Positions 11,785-24,300 of a DNA stretch of 64,000 nt are shown here, piece after piece. The notes beneath the pieces were generated by a model. The model did not search any database. It had not been told where the DNA came from and was given only the letters and a program-made list of their open reading frames with translations. Each line of letters opens with the position of its first letter. Position 1 is the first letter of the stretch. This DNA comes from Pilaira anomala. Taxonomy: Eukaryota; Mucoromycota; Mucoromycetes; Mucorales; Mucoraceae. Both the position numbers and the translations under genes were made by a program. The stretch is from positions 107,001 through 171,000 of the forward strand of contig JAIXMQ010000014.1 in the NCBI GenBank assembly GCA_025716855.1, in the 5' to 3' direction.

Positions 11785-11794
11785 TATATAAATA
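11785..11794 (+). promoter_or_regulatory. TATA-like element of the first aspartic protease gene
   Basis: TATATAAATA lies about 50-60 bp upstream of the ATG at 11845, just before a T-rich pyrimidine stretch typical of the start region. Confidence 0.45.
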
Positions 11795-11844
11795 CCCTCA
11801 TCTTTCTCTTTTTCTTTTTTATTATTATTTATTTCTTCAATATT

Positions 11845-13157
11845 ATGCATTTAAATAGTTTATTATTTTCTACTTTATTATTATATACAACCTGTATACA
11901 TTCTTACGTTATTCCTAAACATGACTTTATTACCTTACCTTTATTAAAAAGACTTCCATCATCGTCTATCATCGAGAAGCGAGCTGCTACATCAGAACAA
12001 TCTAAATTGTATAATGCAGATAATGTAGAATATTTAACAAAATTATATATTGGTACACCACCACAAGAATTTCTAGTATCAATTGATACAGGAAGGTAAT
12101 GTTATATACTAGTAGTAGTAGTAGTAGTAGTAGTCATGTCATTGAGATTTACGTCATATATTATTTTTTTAGCGCGGATACATGGGTTCCTTCTAGTGAA
12201 TGTCCTAGTTCTCAATGTCCATATAAAAGATTTGATCAAGAGAAATCAAGTACATATCAACCATTAAATATATCATTTGCTATTAATTATGCCCAAGGCA
12301 GTGTACATGGATCTTATGCTAAAGAAAAAATGAATTTATTGGGTCCAGAATCAACAAATAATATTACAAGTCCAGAACAAACGATAGGATTATCTCATTC
12401 AGCCAAAGAAATTATTTCAGGTGGTATGGAGATGACATCCAATGGTATTCTTGGTTTAGCCTTTCCAGCACTTGCCGCCAATAGTGATACATTAGAAGCA
12501 TACAAACCATTTCTATTTGAATTAGCTGCCAAGAAAATAATTAGTCAACCGGTATTCTCAATTTCTTTAAATGAAAAAGAAGGTTGGCAAAGTGAATTAA
12601 CCATTGGTGGTATTAATCGAGATAAATTTACTGGTGAAATACGTTACTTACCGGTCGTAAAGAATGTGAACCCAAAGACAGCTGAATTAGATTATACTTT
12701 TTGGTCGGTTGAATTAAAAGGAATTCAAATAGATCAAAAAAACAACTTGAAAGTCAATCAAAAAGTAACTTTGGATACAGGTACAACTTATTCTTATCTG
12801 TCAAAAGAATTAGTAGATCAAATCGTACAAGATGTAACACAACAAAAGCCAACCGTTGATTTAAGTACTCAACTCTATACAGTTGACTGTAAATTAAGGT
12901 CTTCAAATCATACCATTCAATTCGAATTTGATAATCTCAAGATATCCATCTTATTACGCGACTTTATTTTAAAACCTTCCAATGAAGAAAGTACTACTCA
13001 ATGTGGATTAAGTCTTAGTTACAACTATGATGAAAATGAAACTTTTGTATTAGGTGATAACTTTTTAAGGTCTGCTTTCTTTTTGTTTGATATTGAATCA
13101 AAAAGAGTGGGTATAGCTACAGCAATCAATTCAAGCAGTAAAGTCTTTTCTACCTAG
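11845..13157 (+). CDS. Secreted pepsin-like aspartic protease (A1 family)
   Basis: Predicted extracellular aspartic endopeptidase of 411 residues. Exon 1 is 11845-12095, the intron 12096-12172, exon 2 12173-13157. Residues 1-20 (MHLNSLLFSTLLLYTTCIHS) form a signal peptide. A propeptide follows with KR pairs around residues 35 and 46 as likely maturation sites. The catalytic aspartates are in DTGSADTW (Asp81) and DTGTTYSYL (Asp285). YIGTPPQEF precedes the first site, and a cysteine pair (ECPSSQC) follows it. The intron splits the codon for Ser in DTGS. There is no hydrophobic C-terminal tail, so this member is probably secreted free, unlike the two proteases at 42-46 kb. The intron contains a TAG trinucleotide repeat. 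Confidence 0.92.
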
Positions 13158-13393
13158 TAACCTGGTCTGTGCAGTTTTTTTTTTTTTTTTTTTATAATCG
13201 TATCACACGACTCTCTTTTTTTTGTATTTAAAACTCCGGTTTTTTTTTTAAATAGTCGCCTCCCCACTTTTTTTTTCCTTTTTCTTTTTTTTTTTTTTCC
13301 CTTTTTTTTTTTATTATTATTATTCTAGTTTTTTCTTCTTCGTATTAAGAAAATTTATACATAAAAATTAAAAAGAAAAAAAAAGGAAAGGAA

Positions 13394-13689
13394 ATGAATT
13401 CAACAGAATTTAACTTGATTGAACGTATTATAACTTGTAGTTCAAATAAAATTTATTCATGTCATCGAACAAGACGTGAAATACCTTTAAGAAAAGTGGT
13501 TTTAGCTACCAGGTAATAAAAAATTACTCTTGTATTTATACATTTTTGTTAAAATCACTTTTAATTCAATAGAGCATTGGATCAAGCTAGAATTGAACAA
13601 AATCGTTTGCTTATAGAAGAAGCAGAGAGTCTAAGATTAATGAGAAATAATCAAGAGAATAATGATTGGTGGTTTAATGATAATACCAA

Positions 13690-13727
<38 letters not shown>

Positions 13728-14287
13728 TAATAACACCAGCAGAAGAAACATCATCTACTACTTTATTTGATACAAATCTTTTACTTGATACCGGTATTAT
13801 TGATTTCGAATCTTCTCCATTATTTACTGCTCCACCTGCATCTACTTCGCCATTACTTGATAACTTGATTGACTTTAATCCTACTTCACCATTACTTGAT
13901 AATTTAATTGATTTTAGTATTAATAACAATAATCAACAACAAGAAATAACTACTTCATTTGATTTCAATGGTCCTACCAGTAGTCCTACTTCTACTCCTA
14001 CTACTACAGATTTATTAGATATCGGTGATTGGTCATGGTTAAAAGAAGATAAAATTCTTGAACCCATCTCTTCAAATGCTTTATTATCTCATAATAATTA
14101 TGAAGAAGAAGAAGAAGAGGAGGAGGAAGAGTCTGAATCTGAAGAAGATGACTTTGTCGTCGTTCTTGTAAATAACATATCTCCACAGGATTCAAAATGG
14201 ATCTCACATATACCAAAAAAACGCTCTTTTGCAGAGCTTGATAATCATGATGAACCTCTTCTTGGTAACAAAAGAATTCGTACATAA
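13394..14287 (+). CDS. Acidic low-complexity orphan protein
   Basis: Not recognised. Predicted 277 residues in two exons: 13394-13512 and 13573-14287, joined as ATR|ALDQ. The N-terminal 70 residues look folded or helical, with conserved-looking CHRTRREIPLRKVVLATRAL then a basic/acidic helix (ARIEQNRLLIEEAESLRL). The rest is low complexity: a threonine run from ACT repeats (about 13690-13727), two copies of SPLLDNLIDF, Ser/Thr/Pro-rich stretches, a long Glu run, and a basic end KKRSFAEL...NKRIRT that could be a nuclear signal. The acidic, disordered make-up resembles transcriptional co-regulators, but that is only a guess. It starts 236 bp after the protease stop on the same strand. Confidence 0.7.
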
Positions 14288-14474
14288 CAAAACTAAAAGA
14301 AAAAAAAAAAAAAATAGCTATATATAAATTACCTGTAAATAATCTCTCTTTCTCTTTCTCTCACACCTTTTTTTTTTTTCCCTCCCCATATTCCTAATAT
14401 TTAAATAATCCCTTTTTTTTTTTCACTTTTATATATTTTTTTTTGTTCTTTAAAGCATTATCGAACAACAGTAA

Positions 14475-14475
<1 letters not shown>

Positions 14476-14517
<42 letters not shown>
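14476..14517 (+). repeat. 42-bp A homopolymer
   Basis: An uninterrupted run of A between two convergent genes. It is one of the two longest homopolymers in the window; the other is the T run at 51550-51593. Confidence 0.9.
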
Positions 14518-14519
<2 letters not shown>

Positions 14520-14570
14520 GTAATAAAAAAAAAGAAAACAGTTTATACATATATTTTTATTTTTATTTCT

Positions 14571-15696
14571 TTACAAGCGAGAAGTGTTTTGAAGTGCACC
14601 ACCATCAACTACAATGACTGCACCCACAGTATATTGACCTGCTCTAGAAGAAAGATAAATACAAGTACCTGCAATATCTTCAGGAGAACCAACACGACCG
14701 ACGGGAACTGCACTAATGATAGCATCACCACGACTCTTTAACGTAGCTGCCATCATTTTACTAGGAAAAGATCCAGGTGCAATAGCATTCACCAAAATAT
14801 TTTCTCGACCTAATCTACCGGCTAAATGACGAGTCAAGTGATGAACGGCTGCTTTAGAAGCTGAATAAGCATAGGTTTCCAAAGTAGGAGGCTTTGAATA
14901 GAATTGTGTGAATAATAATTTTTAAAAAATATCTTCTCTTAGCAACAACTTACAGTTTCACCATTGATTGAACCAATATTAATAACACGAGAAGGAATAT
15001 CTTTGGTAGCTTGAGCTCTTAAAAGAGGAAGACAACTAATAAAAAAAAAACATGTGTTTCTTATTAATTACAATGGTTTATTTCTCCTGTATCATTTATT
15101 ACTACTTACGCTTGAGTCAAAGTAAAGATACGGGTCACATTAAGATTCATTACTTTTTGGAAAGCTGCATCAGGGTATTCATCTAAAGGTGCTCCCCAAG
15201 TGGCACCAGCATTATTTACAAGCACATCCAAGTCTTTTTTTTTTTTTTAAAAAAAAAGTTAATTAACAGATTAAAACAAATACAATGAAAAATAAACGTA
15301 CGAGATTCACGTTGGCTTAATTCAGTAACCAATTTTTTAATATCGTCTACACTTTGTAAATCAGCAGGTAAAGCAATACATTTGCCGGGACCTAAGGCAC
15401 TTAATTTGGTTGCAACCTATCAAAACTATAATTTGAATGATCGCTTTTTTTTTTTTTTTTTTTTTTTTTCTTACTTCGTCACAAGCTTTAGCGGAACGAC
15501 TACTGATATAAACAACGGCACCACCTTGAACAAAGCCCTATAATAAACTAGAATGTTAATTTTTTTTTTATATTCTAATCTCGACTAATTTCTCATTCAA
15601 AAACTTTACAGTTGCAATCATTTCACCAATACCACGAGAACCACCTGTGACAAGTACAACCTTATCTTTAACACTGAAGAGACTTGAAATATCCAT
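14571..15696 (-). CDS. Short-chain dehydrogenase/reductase (classical SDR)
   Basis: NAD(P)-dependent oxidoreductase of 263 residues; substrate unknown. Six exons: 15696-15610, 15537-15475, 15416-15302, 15233-15110, 15035-14954 and 14891-14571. Phases are consistent and lengths sum to whole codons. The cofactor motif TGGSRGIG is at about residues 18-25. LDVLVNNAGATWG carries the structural NNAG. The catalytic Ser lies in INIGSINGET, and the active-site YSASK follows. The C-terminus DIAGTCIYLSSRAG...VDGGAL is typical of the 3-oxoacyl reductase-like group. It most resembles RhlG-type SDRs. Introns 3 and 5 end in AAG acceptors. It is convergent with the orphan gene on its right-hand side in transcription terms, sharing a 283-bp spacer. 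Confidence 0.9.
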
Positions 15697-16523
15697 TGTA
15701 TTGTTCCTGGTTTTTTTTTTTTATTTTAAAAAAGTAATTAAAAAAAAAAGAATAAATCGATTTTTGTGGGGGAATTTTCTCGCCCTTTTTTTTTTTTTAT
15801 AAAAAGGTCCAATAGAGTATTTTAGATGACTAAGGCGAATCAAAGTCATTATAAATTGAATTCTCATGTATTCATGAGTAGACTTTAATAATTTACGTTT
15901 TTGGGTAATTTAAAATACAATTCATGAAAAAAGAAGAAAGATGTATATGTAAAATGATACTATATTCTTATTAATATCTGTCACTAATAACCGAGTATCA
16001 TCATCAAAGTGATAGTGTTTCAAACCAGAAAATGATGAACAAGCTTAAATAAAATGATACTGCTTCTAATGAGCATAACACAAACATTGGTGTAATTATC
16101 AATCGTTTTAATAGTATCCGCTTAAATTTTATCGGCCATCTTGTTATATATATGTATGTACACATTACACTTTTGAAATCGAAAGGGACACTTTTCAGAA
16201 ATGATCTTTATACAGCCAACAATTCATAAGGAGATGAAAATAAAAGGTTTATTATTTCTTTTTCAGGAAGATAGAACCAAAGTATCGGGTTTCTTTTTAA
16301 TAAGGTTTTTTTTTTTTTTTTTTTATTTTATTCCTTTTCAAAATCATCATTTATTATGACTTCTCCTTAAACTATTAAAAAAAAAAAAAAGAGAATGATT
16401 ATATATTGATACACTTATGATAATATTTTTGGTTTATTTCATTTTTCTAAATACAAAAGGGGGAAAATGATTTTTTTTTTTTTGATGTGTGGATATTTGA
16501 ACGAATTTTTTTTTTTTTTTTTT
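15697..16523. other. Spacer between two minus-strand genes
   Basis: 827 bp. It holds the promoter of the SDR gene on the left and the 3' region of the KH protein gene on the right. T runs occur near 15709-15722, 15786-15799 and 16305-16324. No gene or RNA was recognised; a box C/D-like spacing on the minus strand at 16262-16350 is mostly poly-A and was rejected. Confidence 0.55.
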
Positions 16524-19491
16524 TTAGTTCTTGTTATTTGCAGCGGCAGCTTCCTTTTCAGCCTTCTTAGCTTCTCTTGCAGCTTCCTTTGCAGCATCTC
16601 TTTCTTCTCTAGCAGCTCTATCTTCAGCACGCTTCTTATCTTCAGCAGCACGCTTTTCTTCATACTCCTTATGCTTAATTTCTCTTTCCTTTCTCTTTTC
16701 TTGTTCTTCCTTTTCATATTCATAAAGTTCCATGAGTTCTTCCTTGGCCAAGTTACAATCCTTCTTACTACCACGAACTGTAATTTCGTTAGGGTTAGTA
16801 GGAGAAGGTGAAGAGGGGCTTTCATCACCACGGTTAGACTTGGGGAATTTAATAAACACATTATACTTGTCTTCAAGCTTCTTGACATAACGACCACTAG
16901 GTCCAATCAAGAAACGATGGAATTCCTTGGGAACCTTTAAGGAGATAGTGACTTGATCTGCCAAGTTGGTAATTTGTGATAACACACGTTCCTTGGCTGC
17001 TTCAACATTGATCTTGATACCTTGAATAACTACCTTGACTGGTGAAACATTGTTGTTACTCTTCTTGTTGTTCTTACCAACTACCTTTTCTTCATCGGAT
17101 TTACCACCATTATTTTCTCCAATATCAATCTTAACTCCAAGATCATCCTTGAGCTTGTTAATATGAATACCGGCTTTACCAATAATATGAGCAGAAAAGT
17201 TGGCAGGAATAAAGAATTCAGCTGTATATGACTTTCCAAAATCTTCGGCTTGAACATCTTCAAGTGCCTTTTGGAGTTGACTGATCACTTGTGTAACATC
17301 CTTGCTGAAACCACGGACCTCAACTGTGTCCTTGGAGGGAGATCCGAAACGGACAACAACATCTGAATCAGGACCCAAAATAGCGTTTAAAGTAGTACCC
17401 TTAGGTCCACGAATGAGATCATGGAACTTGGCAGGAATTGTGGTCTTCTTGGAGATATAATCAGAAGAGTCAGCAGCAATCTTCTTTAATTCAGCAGCGG
17501 CGGCTTCAATAGCGGCCTTAGCACCTGACTTATTTTCTCCTTCAAACGCAATCAAGATACTAGCAGAGTTTTCCTTTTCATCAGGAATGATGATATTGAC
17601 AGTATGTGTAGTTTGAATACGTTGAATGGCAGCACGATGAGCAGAGAGCAAGTGTTGATGAAGGTAAGGTTCGATCTCGACAGAACCAAACATATCAGGA
17701 GTCAAGTCACGCAAGATGGTGGAAATAGCCAATTGAGCAAGAGCAGCATCTTTTTCAACCTTACTGACAAATTCAAGGTTGACAGCCTTCTTGAGTTCTT
17801 CAGGAGTAGGGACACCAACTTGAACATGATGATCATTTTCAATCTTCTTGATGCTCTTCTTGTTCAAGAGGTACTTGAGAGCGAAACGAGCATGCTTTAA
17901 GGCGTCCTTACCGGAAGACTTGTACATCTCGGTCAAATCAAGTACACTGACATGAACAGCACGAGCCTTGGCCATGACAACAGTTAAACCGTTGACTAAT
18001 TGTGCATCAGGACCACGAATAGTGACGTTTTCAGAGGGATCTTCAAGAGCAGGAAGTTCAACAGTACAACCTGATTCGTTCAAAATTTCCTTGAGAGTTT
18101 CACCGTTCTTACCATAAAGGTACTTGTGTTGACGCTTAGGAATACTGATGGCAACAGTGCGACTGGTGTTTTCAATATTGGCATAACTCTTTTCTAATGC
18201 TTGCTTGGCTAATTGAACCTTTTCCTTATCACCAGAGATAGAAATAGATGTATCGCGGTTAGTGTTACCATCCACAATCACAGCAGGAATTTGAATCTTG
18301 ACATCAAATTCTTCTTCAATTTGTTTGATGTTACTGTTTTGAGGTCCTGCAAGGAAAAGATAGTACTTGCTGTCAAATTGATCAATCTTGATAGTTTGTT
18401 TGGCAGTCTAAATTATAATTTTTTTTTTTTTTTATATAAGTATACCATTTTCACAAACACACACATTTCTCTTTCTTTCTCTCTCTCTCTCTCTCTCTTT
18501 TTTTCTCTTTACCTTTTCACCAACAATCTTTTCAATTTCTTCCTTGGCAATTCTAATACCAGCAGCATCACCCATAATGGTCACAATAACCATCTCATCA
18601 GGGTTTTCTTCGTTATAAGCAAAGTCTTCATCGTCTTTACGAGGGAAGTTGACACGAGTGTTGGACAAGGCTTCGATTTGCTTAAGGTTAGCACCCTTGG
18701 CGCCAATAATGAAACGACGCGTAGAAGAGGGAACAGCAATTTCAACAGTACGCTACAAAAAAAAAAAAGAGAGATAAGAATTTTTTTTTTTTTAGTCATC
18801 ACGTCTCATCATCATCATCATCATCATCATCATTTTTTTTAAAAATATATACCTTAATGACAAGTCCAGCAACTAAATCTCTCTTTGCTCTAGCAACTTC
18901 AGCAGGAGCACCTTGAATAAGGAAAGTAGTGATACCAGAACGGTTAGTGGAAGCAATAATGTTTGTACCAGTTTTGTTAATAACTTGTTGAATGACATCA
19001 GCACTACTCTTGAAACCAAGAGGCTTACTAGACAAGTTAGCAATTTGTTGGTTAGCAGGTAATTCAAGGACGTCAGTGACTTGAGTAGCAGAAGAAGATT
19101 TCTTTCCACCAGAAGCAGGAGCCATAGGTCTAGCACGAGTAGTGTTATTAGCTTGAGGAGCTTTGACGCGAGAAGAAGCAGACCAGGCAGTAGCGATAGG
19201 AGTACGAGGAGAGGCAGAAAGAGAAGGGAAAGCAGATTCAGAGTTCAAGTCAAGGTTCTTTTTGGTAACCACTTCCTTCTTTACAGGAACAGAAACGGGC
19301 TTACCGATGGGAGTAGGGAAGTCACCAGCAATAAGAGGTTCATAAGTAGAATTGTCCATAACAACAACGGGATCATCAGGAGAAGGAACAAAGAGGTCTT
19401 CTTCGACGTGAGCAGGAGCAGCTGCTTGAGCATGAAGAAGTGCTAATTGAGCAGAAGGGGGCAAGTTATCCAAGGAATCGTTTGAAGTCAT
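16524..19491 (-). CDS. SCP160: Vigilin/Scp160-type multi-KH RNA-binding protein
   Basis: Predicted cytoplasmic RNA-binding protein of 920 residues, family of yeast Scp160 and animal vigilin, which bind mRNA and polysomes near the ER. Three exons: 19491-18853, 18752-18513 and 18407-16524; lengths sum to whole codons. The N-terminal 130 residues are disordered and Ser/Pro/Ala-rich. About seven or eight KH units follow. GXXG loops are intact in FIIGAKGANL, YLYGKNGETL, LIRGPKGTTL, HIIGKAGIHI and FLIGPSGRYV, and degenerate in FLAGPQNSN and LLSAHRAAIQ. The mix of intact and degenerate loops is normal for this family. The C-terminus (about 60 residues) is a highly charged Lys/Glu/Ala helix. Family length is usually 1,100-1,270, so it is somewhat short. 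It is divergent from ALG10 across 389 bp. Confidence 0.9.
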
Positions 19492-19880
19492 GATGAAGTG
19501 ATGTACCGTTATAAATATGTCAAGTTAAAAAAGTGTGTAAAAGCCTGGTTGTTATATTGTTTTTTTTTTTTTCAATATTCAAATATAACTTGTTAATTAT
19601 TTAAGAGAATAAAAAGAAAATAGAATATTCACGAAACTTTTTTTTTTTTTTTTTCCAAATTAAAAAAAAAAAACTTTGTCCGCTTTTTTTCTTATTCATT
19701 TTAAACCAATAAAAAGTTTACAATAACTTGTAACGTGCCTCATCATATTTGGCTTTGAATAAAAAAACAAAAAAAAGAAAGGTGGTTGTACCTCTTTTTT
19801 TGTGTTTATTATTATTATTATTTTTTTTTTTACGGGTAAAGTAAATAAAAATAAATAAAAGAAAAAAAAAAAAAAAGGAA
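19492..19880. promoter_or_regulatory. Divergent promoter region of the KH protein and ALG10 genes
   Basis: 389 bp between two start codons facing away from each other. It contains T runs (19559-19572, 19639-19654) and A runs that could exclude nucleosomes. No clear TATA element was identified. Confidence 0.5.
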
Positions 19881-19973
19881 ATGGCGTTTATTTTACATGT
19901 CGTCAATCTATTTGTAACAAGTCGACTCGTTTACTCTACTGTACCTGAACCTTACATGGTAATATATTTTATT

Positions 19974-20011
<38 letters not shown>

Positions 20012-21616
20012 AAAGGAATATTAAGCTTTCTATATTTAGGATGAAATATTTCATGTACCTCAGGCACAACAGTATTGTCATGGAGATTTTGTAACTTGGG
20101 ATCCTAAACTGACAACTCCACCTGGATTGTAAATGTCTTTATTATTTTCATTTATATATCAAAGATTTTTTTAACAAAATTAAGAATATAGATATTTGAC
20201 AAGTAATTTAATTGCTTATGTCGCAAGTCTATTTCAATTCGATCTTTGTACAGTAAATGCTTTACGTTTCACAAATATTCTATTCTCAATTGGATTATAC
20301 TTTGTACTGGTTTCCTTAATCTCTATTTTATCCGCTACACCAAAGAGTTTTAGATTGAATTTATATGCTTTAACATTATCTTGGTTTCCTGTCGGTTTCT
20401 TTTATAATTTTCTGTATTATACTGATCCTGGTTCTACTTTTTTCGTCTTGTTATCTTATTTACTAGTAAAGAAGAAATCTTACTTTTTATCCGGTATCAT
20501 TGGTTTAATTTCATTGACATTTAGACAAACAAACGTTATTTGGCTATGTTTATTCATGATGATTGTCATTATTGATACATTAACAATTGATCATAAAAAA
20601 AATGATGAATTGACATCTAATTCTCTTTATAATCCTGTTTGTTCTTCTATTCATACTCCTAGTAAGTTTTATATATTTTGTTTATTATCCTGTCCTACTT
20701 TACTCAGCATATTTGTACATATTAGCACAAGTCGTTCGCGTTATCTCAACTCTATTAATCAACACTGTCAAACACATTACGGTTGTGTTACCTAATATAT
20801 CCACTTTTATATTTGCCATCATCTCATTTGTCGTCTTTTTGATTTGGAATGGCGGTATCGTACTGGGTGATCGTTCAAACCATCTTGCTGGACTTCACTT
20901 TCCTCAATTGTTTTACTATACTTCATTTCTATCATTCTTTGCTGCTCCATGGACTTTATCTATCACTACACTTTACAATATGTTGACAATCAAAAGACTT
21001 TTGGTTGGTATCACTTCAAGTATTATCTCACTTTATTTAATTCATCATTACACGCAAGTATTTGTTTACCCTTTTATATATATATATATATATATATATC
21101 TATATTTACTCATTATATTAACACAATGTATTTTATAGGTATGAACATCCTTTCTTGTTAAGTGATAATCGTCATTATAGCTTTTATATTTGGAAAAAGA
21201 TTTATAAAAGACATTGGACTGTGCGCTATTTATTGACGCCAGTTTATATCATTAGTAGTTTCCTCAACATTCATATATTTGGTAAGTGTGCACATATTAA
21301 TGACATACAACTTAATTGACCTCCCCTCCCCCCCTCCTTTTTTTTTTGTATTATAGCTCAACATACTAGCTTTTTAGTGTCACTAGGATATTTATTTGCT
21401 TTGATATTAACTCTAGTTCCATCCCCTTTATTAGAGTTTCGATATTTTATTATTCCATTCTTATTTTATATGGTTCATATTCCTCCACCCACTGCTATTA
21501 CTCGTACTGTAATTGCACTTTTACTTTATTCTAGTATTCATGTCATCACTATTTATCTCTTTCTCTATAAGCCATTTACATGGCCAAGTGAACCTAATCA
21601 ATTCCAAAGATTTATG

Positions 21617-21622
<6 letters not shown>
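19881..21622 (+). CDS. ALG10: Dolichyl-P-Glc alpha-1,2-glucosyltransferase ALG10
   Basis: ER membrane enzyme that adds the last, third glucose to the lipid-linked N-glycan precursor. About 465 residues in six exons. Family motifs seen: [12 protein letters not shown] near the N-terminus, [41 protein letters not shown] and [10 protein letters not shown] near the C-terminus. Multiple hydrophobic helices run throughout. Exon 1 is 19881-19958 and exon 2 starts at 20040 after a 32-nt T tract. The intron after TYT must start with GC at 21054 (GCAAGT) and end at 21138. The nearby GT would put a stop in frame and break [10 protein letters not shown]. The intron also holds a TA repeat. The stop is 72 bp from the 3' end of the convergent SNW gene. 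Confidence 0.92.
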
Positions 21623-21658
<36 letters not shown>

Positions 21659-21693
21659 GAAAATAAAAAAAAGAAAAAGTTTAATTATTCAAA

Positions 21694-23733
21694 TTATCTC
21701 TTGCGTCTATCATCATCATCATCATTATCGTCATCATCATCGCGAGTTCTCTTTCCCTTCTTGGCTTTGTTCAAAAAGGTATCTAAACCAAACACATCTT
21801 TATCTGTACTCTTTGCAGCAGGTTTGCCTAATGTTTCTCGTTCAAATTCAACAGGTCCATTTGATCCTTCGCCACCATCAGTTCCTTGGAATCCTTTACG
21901 GTTTGTACCAAATCGATCTTGTTTAATGGAGTTTTCAAGATCATCGGCATTTGTACTACCGAAAACTTCAGATTCTGTATTTTCTCCTCTGTATCTGTAA
22001 ATGGATGTAGATGTTTGATTGAACAATGGTTTATCATATGCAGCATAAGCTATTTTTTTTTTAAAAAAAAAAAGTGTCAGTTTTTTTTTTGTTTATCATA
22101 ATACATAAACTCATATACTTTACAATCATCACCCTTAAATCCAGATGAAATACCCTCAGATTGATTGAATAATCTAGCATCGTACATGCTTTCTTTACTT
22201 AATGTAGGCTTAGCTAAACCAAGTGCAATCTTTTCGGAAATATCACGTCCTTGCTCACTATATAATTAAATAAGTATCATGTATATAATAACAATAATAA
22301 TAATAATAAAAAAACTTACCGAGCAAGATGTTTAGCTTTTGCTTCTGTACCCATTTTACTCATACGCATTTCTCTTTGTCTTTGTTTTTGACGATCGTGT
22401 CTTAATTGATCACGTTCCCTTGCCTTTTCCTCATCACTATCTTCTCCAGCACGACGAACAGGAGATTCATCTTCAGAATCAGATTTATCAGAACCAGATT
22501 CATCTGTAGAATCATAATCTGCCATAAGTGAACTAGCTGAAGGTCTATTTGCGTTACTAGGAGGTTCTGATGCTGATGAGGATGATGCTGCTGCTGTAGG
22601 TTTAAATCCAGCTCTTTCTTCACGAGCCTTTTGTGCAAGTTGTCGAAGTTTCTCTTCTTCCGCTTCCTTTTGTTTTTGTGCTAATTTTTGTTGCATTAAA
22701 TTTCTTTGTCTCACTTCATCACGAGCATGACGATCTGCAGCATATAAAGCTTCAGAGAATTTTGCAAAATTGTCGTTAATTGTTAATTCTTGAAGACCAC
22801 GACCATCAGCTGCTAAACGTTTATCAAGAGGAATAGTATAACCCTTTGTGTTCTTCCAGTTGGAAACACAAGGAGGAATAACCCATTCTGCTTGTTCCTT
22901 CGCAGTTAATTTACGAGGAGGAGAATGCATGACGGGTGCTGGAGGTGATGGCGGTCCTCTAGGTACTTTTTTATGTAAATGACTAGGAGGTTCCATAGGA
23001 TCACTAGGTGCATCTACCATACGAATAATACGTTGTTTAGCACCAGAATTAAACCCATCACCTTCTTGACCTTGAGAAGGGGTATAACGAATATAAGTAG
23101 GATCCTTATTGGTACCACTACCATTAGGTGGACCTACATTCTTGGGTTGTAAAGCCTTGATCTTGACATTAACAATTTTTTCAAGTGCAAGTCGAGTCTT
23201 TTCTGCTACACTCTGTACTTCTTCTTCACCAGGTCTATCCATCACAAGTTTATCAACATCAATATCTTTACGTTCTTGGAAAGGTACCATATCTTTATAT
23301 GAACTATGGATAATACGATCATCACTATGACCTTGTCGTGCAATGGCATCGTACTTTACATTACCGTCAGAATCAACTTGAAGTGTTAAAGCTCCACCTT
23401 TACTGTCTTGTGCTTTACTATCTTTACGGCCCATACCAAGTGGGTATTGAGCAATGTGTACTTCAGGATAGGCTCCACCATTACCGAAATCTTCTGCAAG
23501 TCGTGGTCTGAAATTTTTACGTTGTCCATAAGGTGGAATTCGACTTTGACTCGTTTTTGCTACTATTTGATTAATCTGCTTTTCTAATTGAGGTGCTGCA
23601 TTAGGTGCTGATGCCAACGTTTGACGAGGCTTTGGTAAAAGACTATATATTCAGAAAAATTAATTTAGATATTGTTTTTATACACTACTCTATATATTTT
23701 CTATGTTTTTTTTTACCTTGAAAGTGAGGCCAT
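21694..23733 (-). CDS. PRP45: SNW-domain spliceosome protein (Prp45/SKIP)
   Basis: Component of the activated spliceosome (Prp19-associated), also a transcription cofactor in animals. Roughly 560 residues in four exons. Exon 1 starts at 23733 and encodes only MASLS plus part of a codon. The main exon is about 23640-22320. Two further exons cover SEQGRDISEKIALGLA...GFKGDD and the C-terminus. The SNW core is clear: SRIPPYGQRKNFRP, SYKDMVPFQ, YIRYTPSQ, then IPPCVSNWKNTKGYTIPLDKR, which contains the namesake SNW motif, and YAADRHARDEVR. A Ser/Asp-rich acidic stretch and a Lys/Arg/Asp tail (DDDDDNDDDDDRRKR) close the protein. Convergent with ALG10 over a 71-bp spacer. Confidence 0.93.
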
Positions 23734-24300
23734 GATTATGAATTAACTTGGAAAAAAGAATCTTAAACAACAGGAGTTTATAAAGTTTTTTTTTTTTTTT
23801 ATTATTATTATTATTTGAAATCCTGTTGTGTGCGCAACGTCACCGCTATTTGAACCAATTAATGTGACAGTTTGAAAGAGCCAATCAAAATTGAAACTGT
23901 TGCTTTAAAATGGCAATCATCAATATGAATGTTCTTTTATCTTTGTTGGATGTAGTAAATCAAACATTATCTATAACTTTATTGATCTTACAAGAGATTG
24001 AGACCCTTAAAACTTGATACTTCTGCTTACACTAAAAAAAAAAGGCAAATAATTATAACGAGCAAGATTTTGTGGTGGGTAAAAAGAGACATGAAATGTA
24101 AATATGAACTACTATTGATACATGTTTAGACAAAAAGAAGTAGGCCATGTATCCCGAGTGGTTCCATCATTTTTTTCTTTTTTTTTTACAAAATAAAATT
24201 TTCATTACATTTTTTTTTTCTATATTGTAATTTTACTATAATATGATAAATGAAAACTCATTTATGTTAATTCAGGTGCGAACACTCTTGCTATTGCCTA
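23734..24300. other. Spacer between SNW and a small orphan gene
   Basis: 567 bp including the SNW promoter. At 23911 an ATG opens 35 codons without a clear splice donor in frame; I do not call it a gene. An acceptor-like TTAATTCAG lies at 24267-24275 just before the orphan gene and could mark an upstream exon. Confidence 0.4.

Noticed and set aside
16262..16352. Minus-strand box C/D-like spacing
   Set aside because: The interior is mainly a 20-nt homopolymer, not a guide RNA.
18213..19446. Plus-strand frames opposite the KH protein gene
   Set aside because: Antisense shadows; the minus strand carries the KH domains.
23911..24018. ATG frame MAIINMNVLLSLLDVVNQ as first exon of the small gene at 24301
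   Set aside because: No donor in a phase compatible with the acceptor at 24275; kept only as a possibility.
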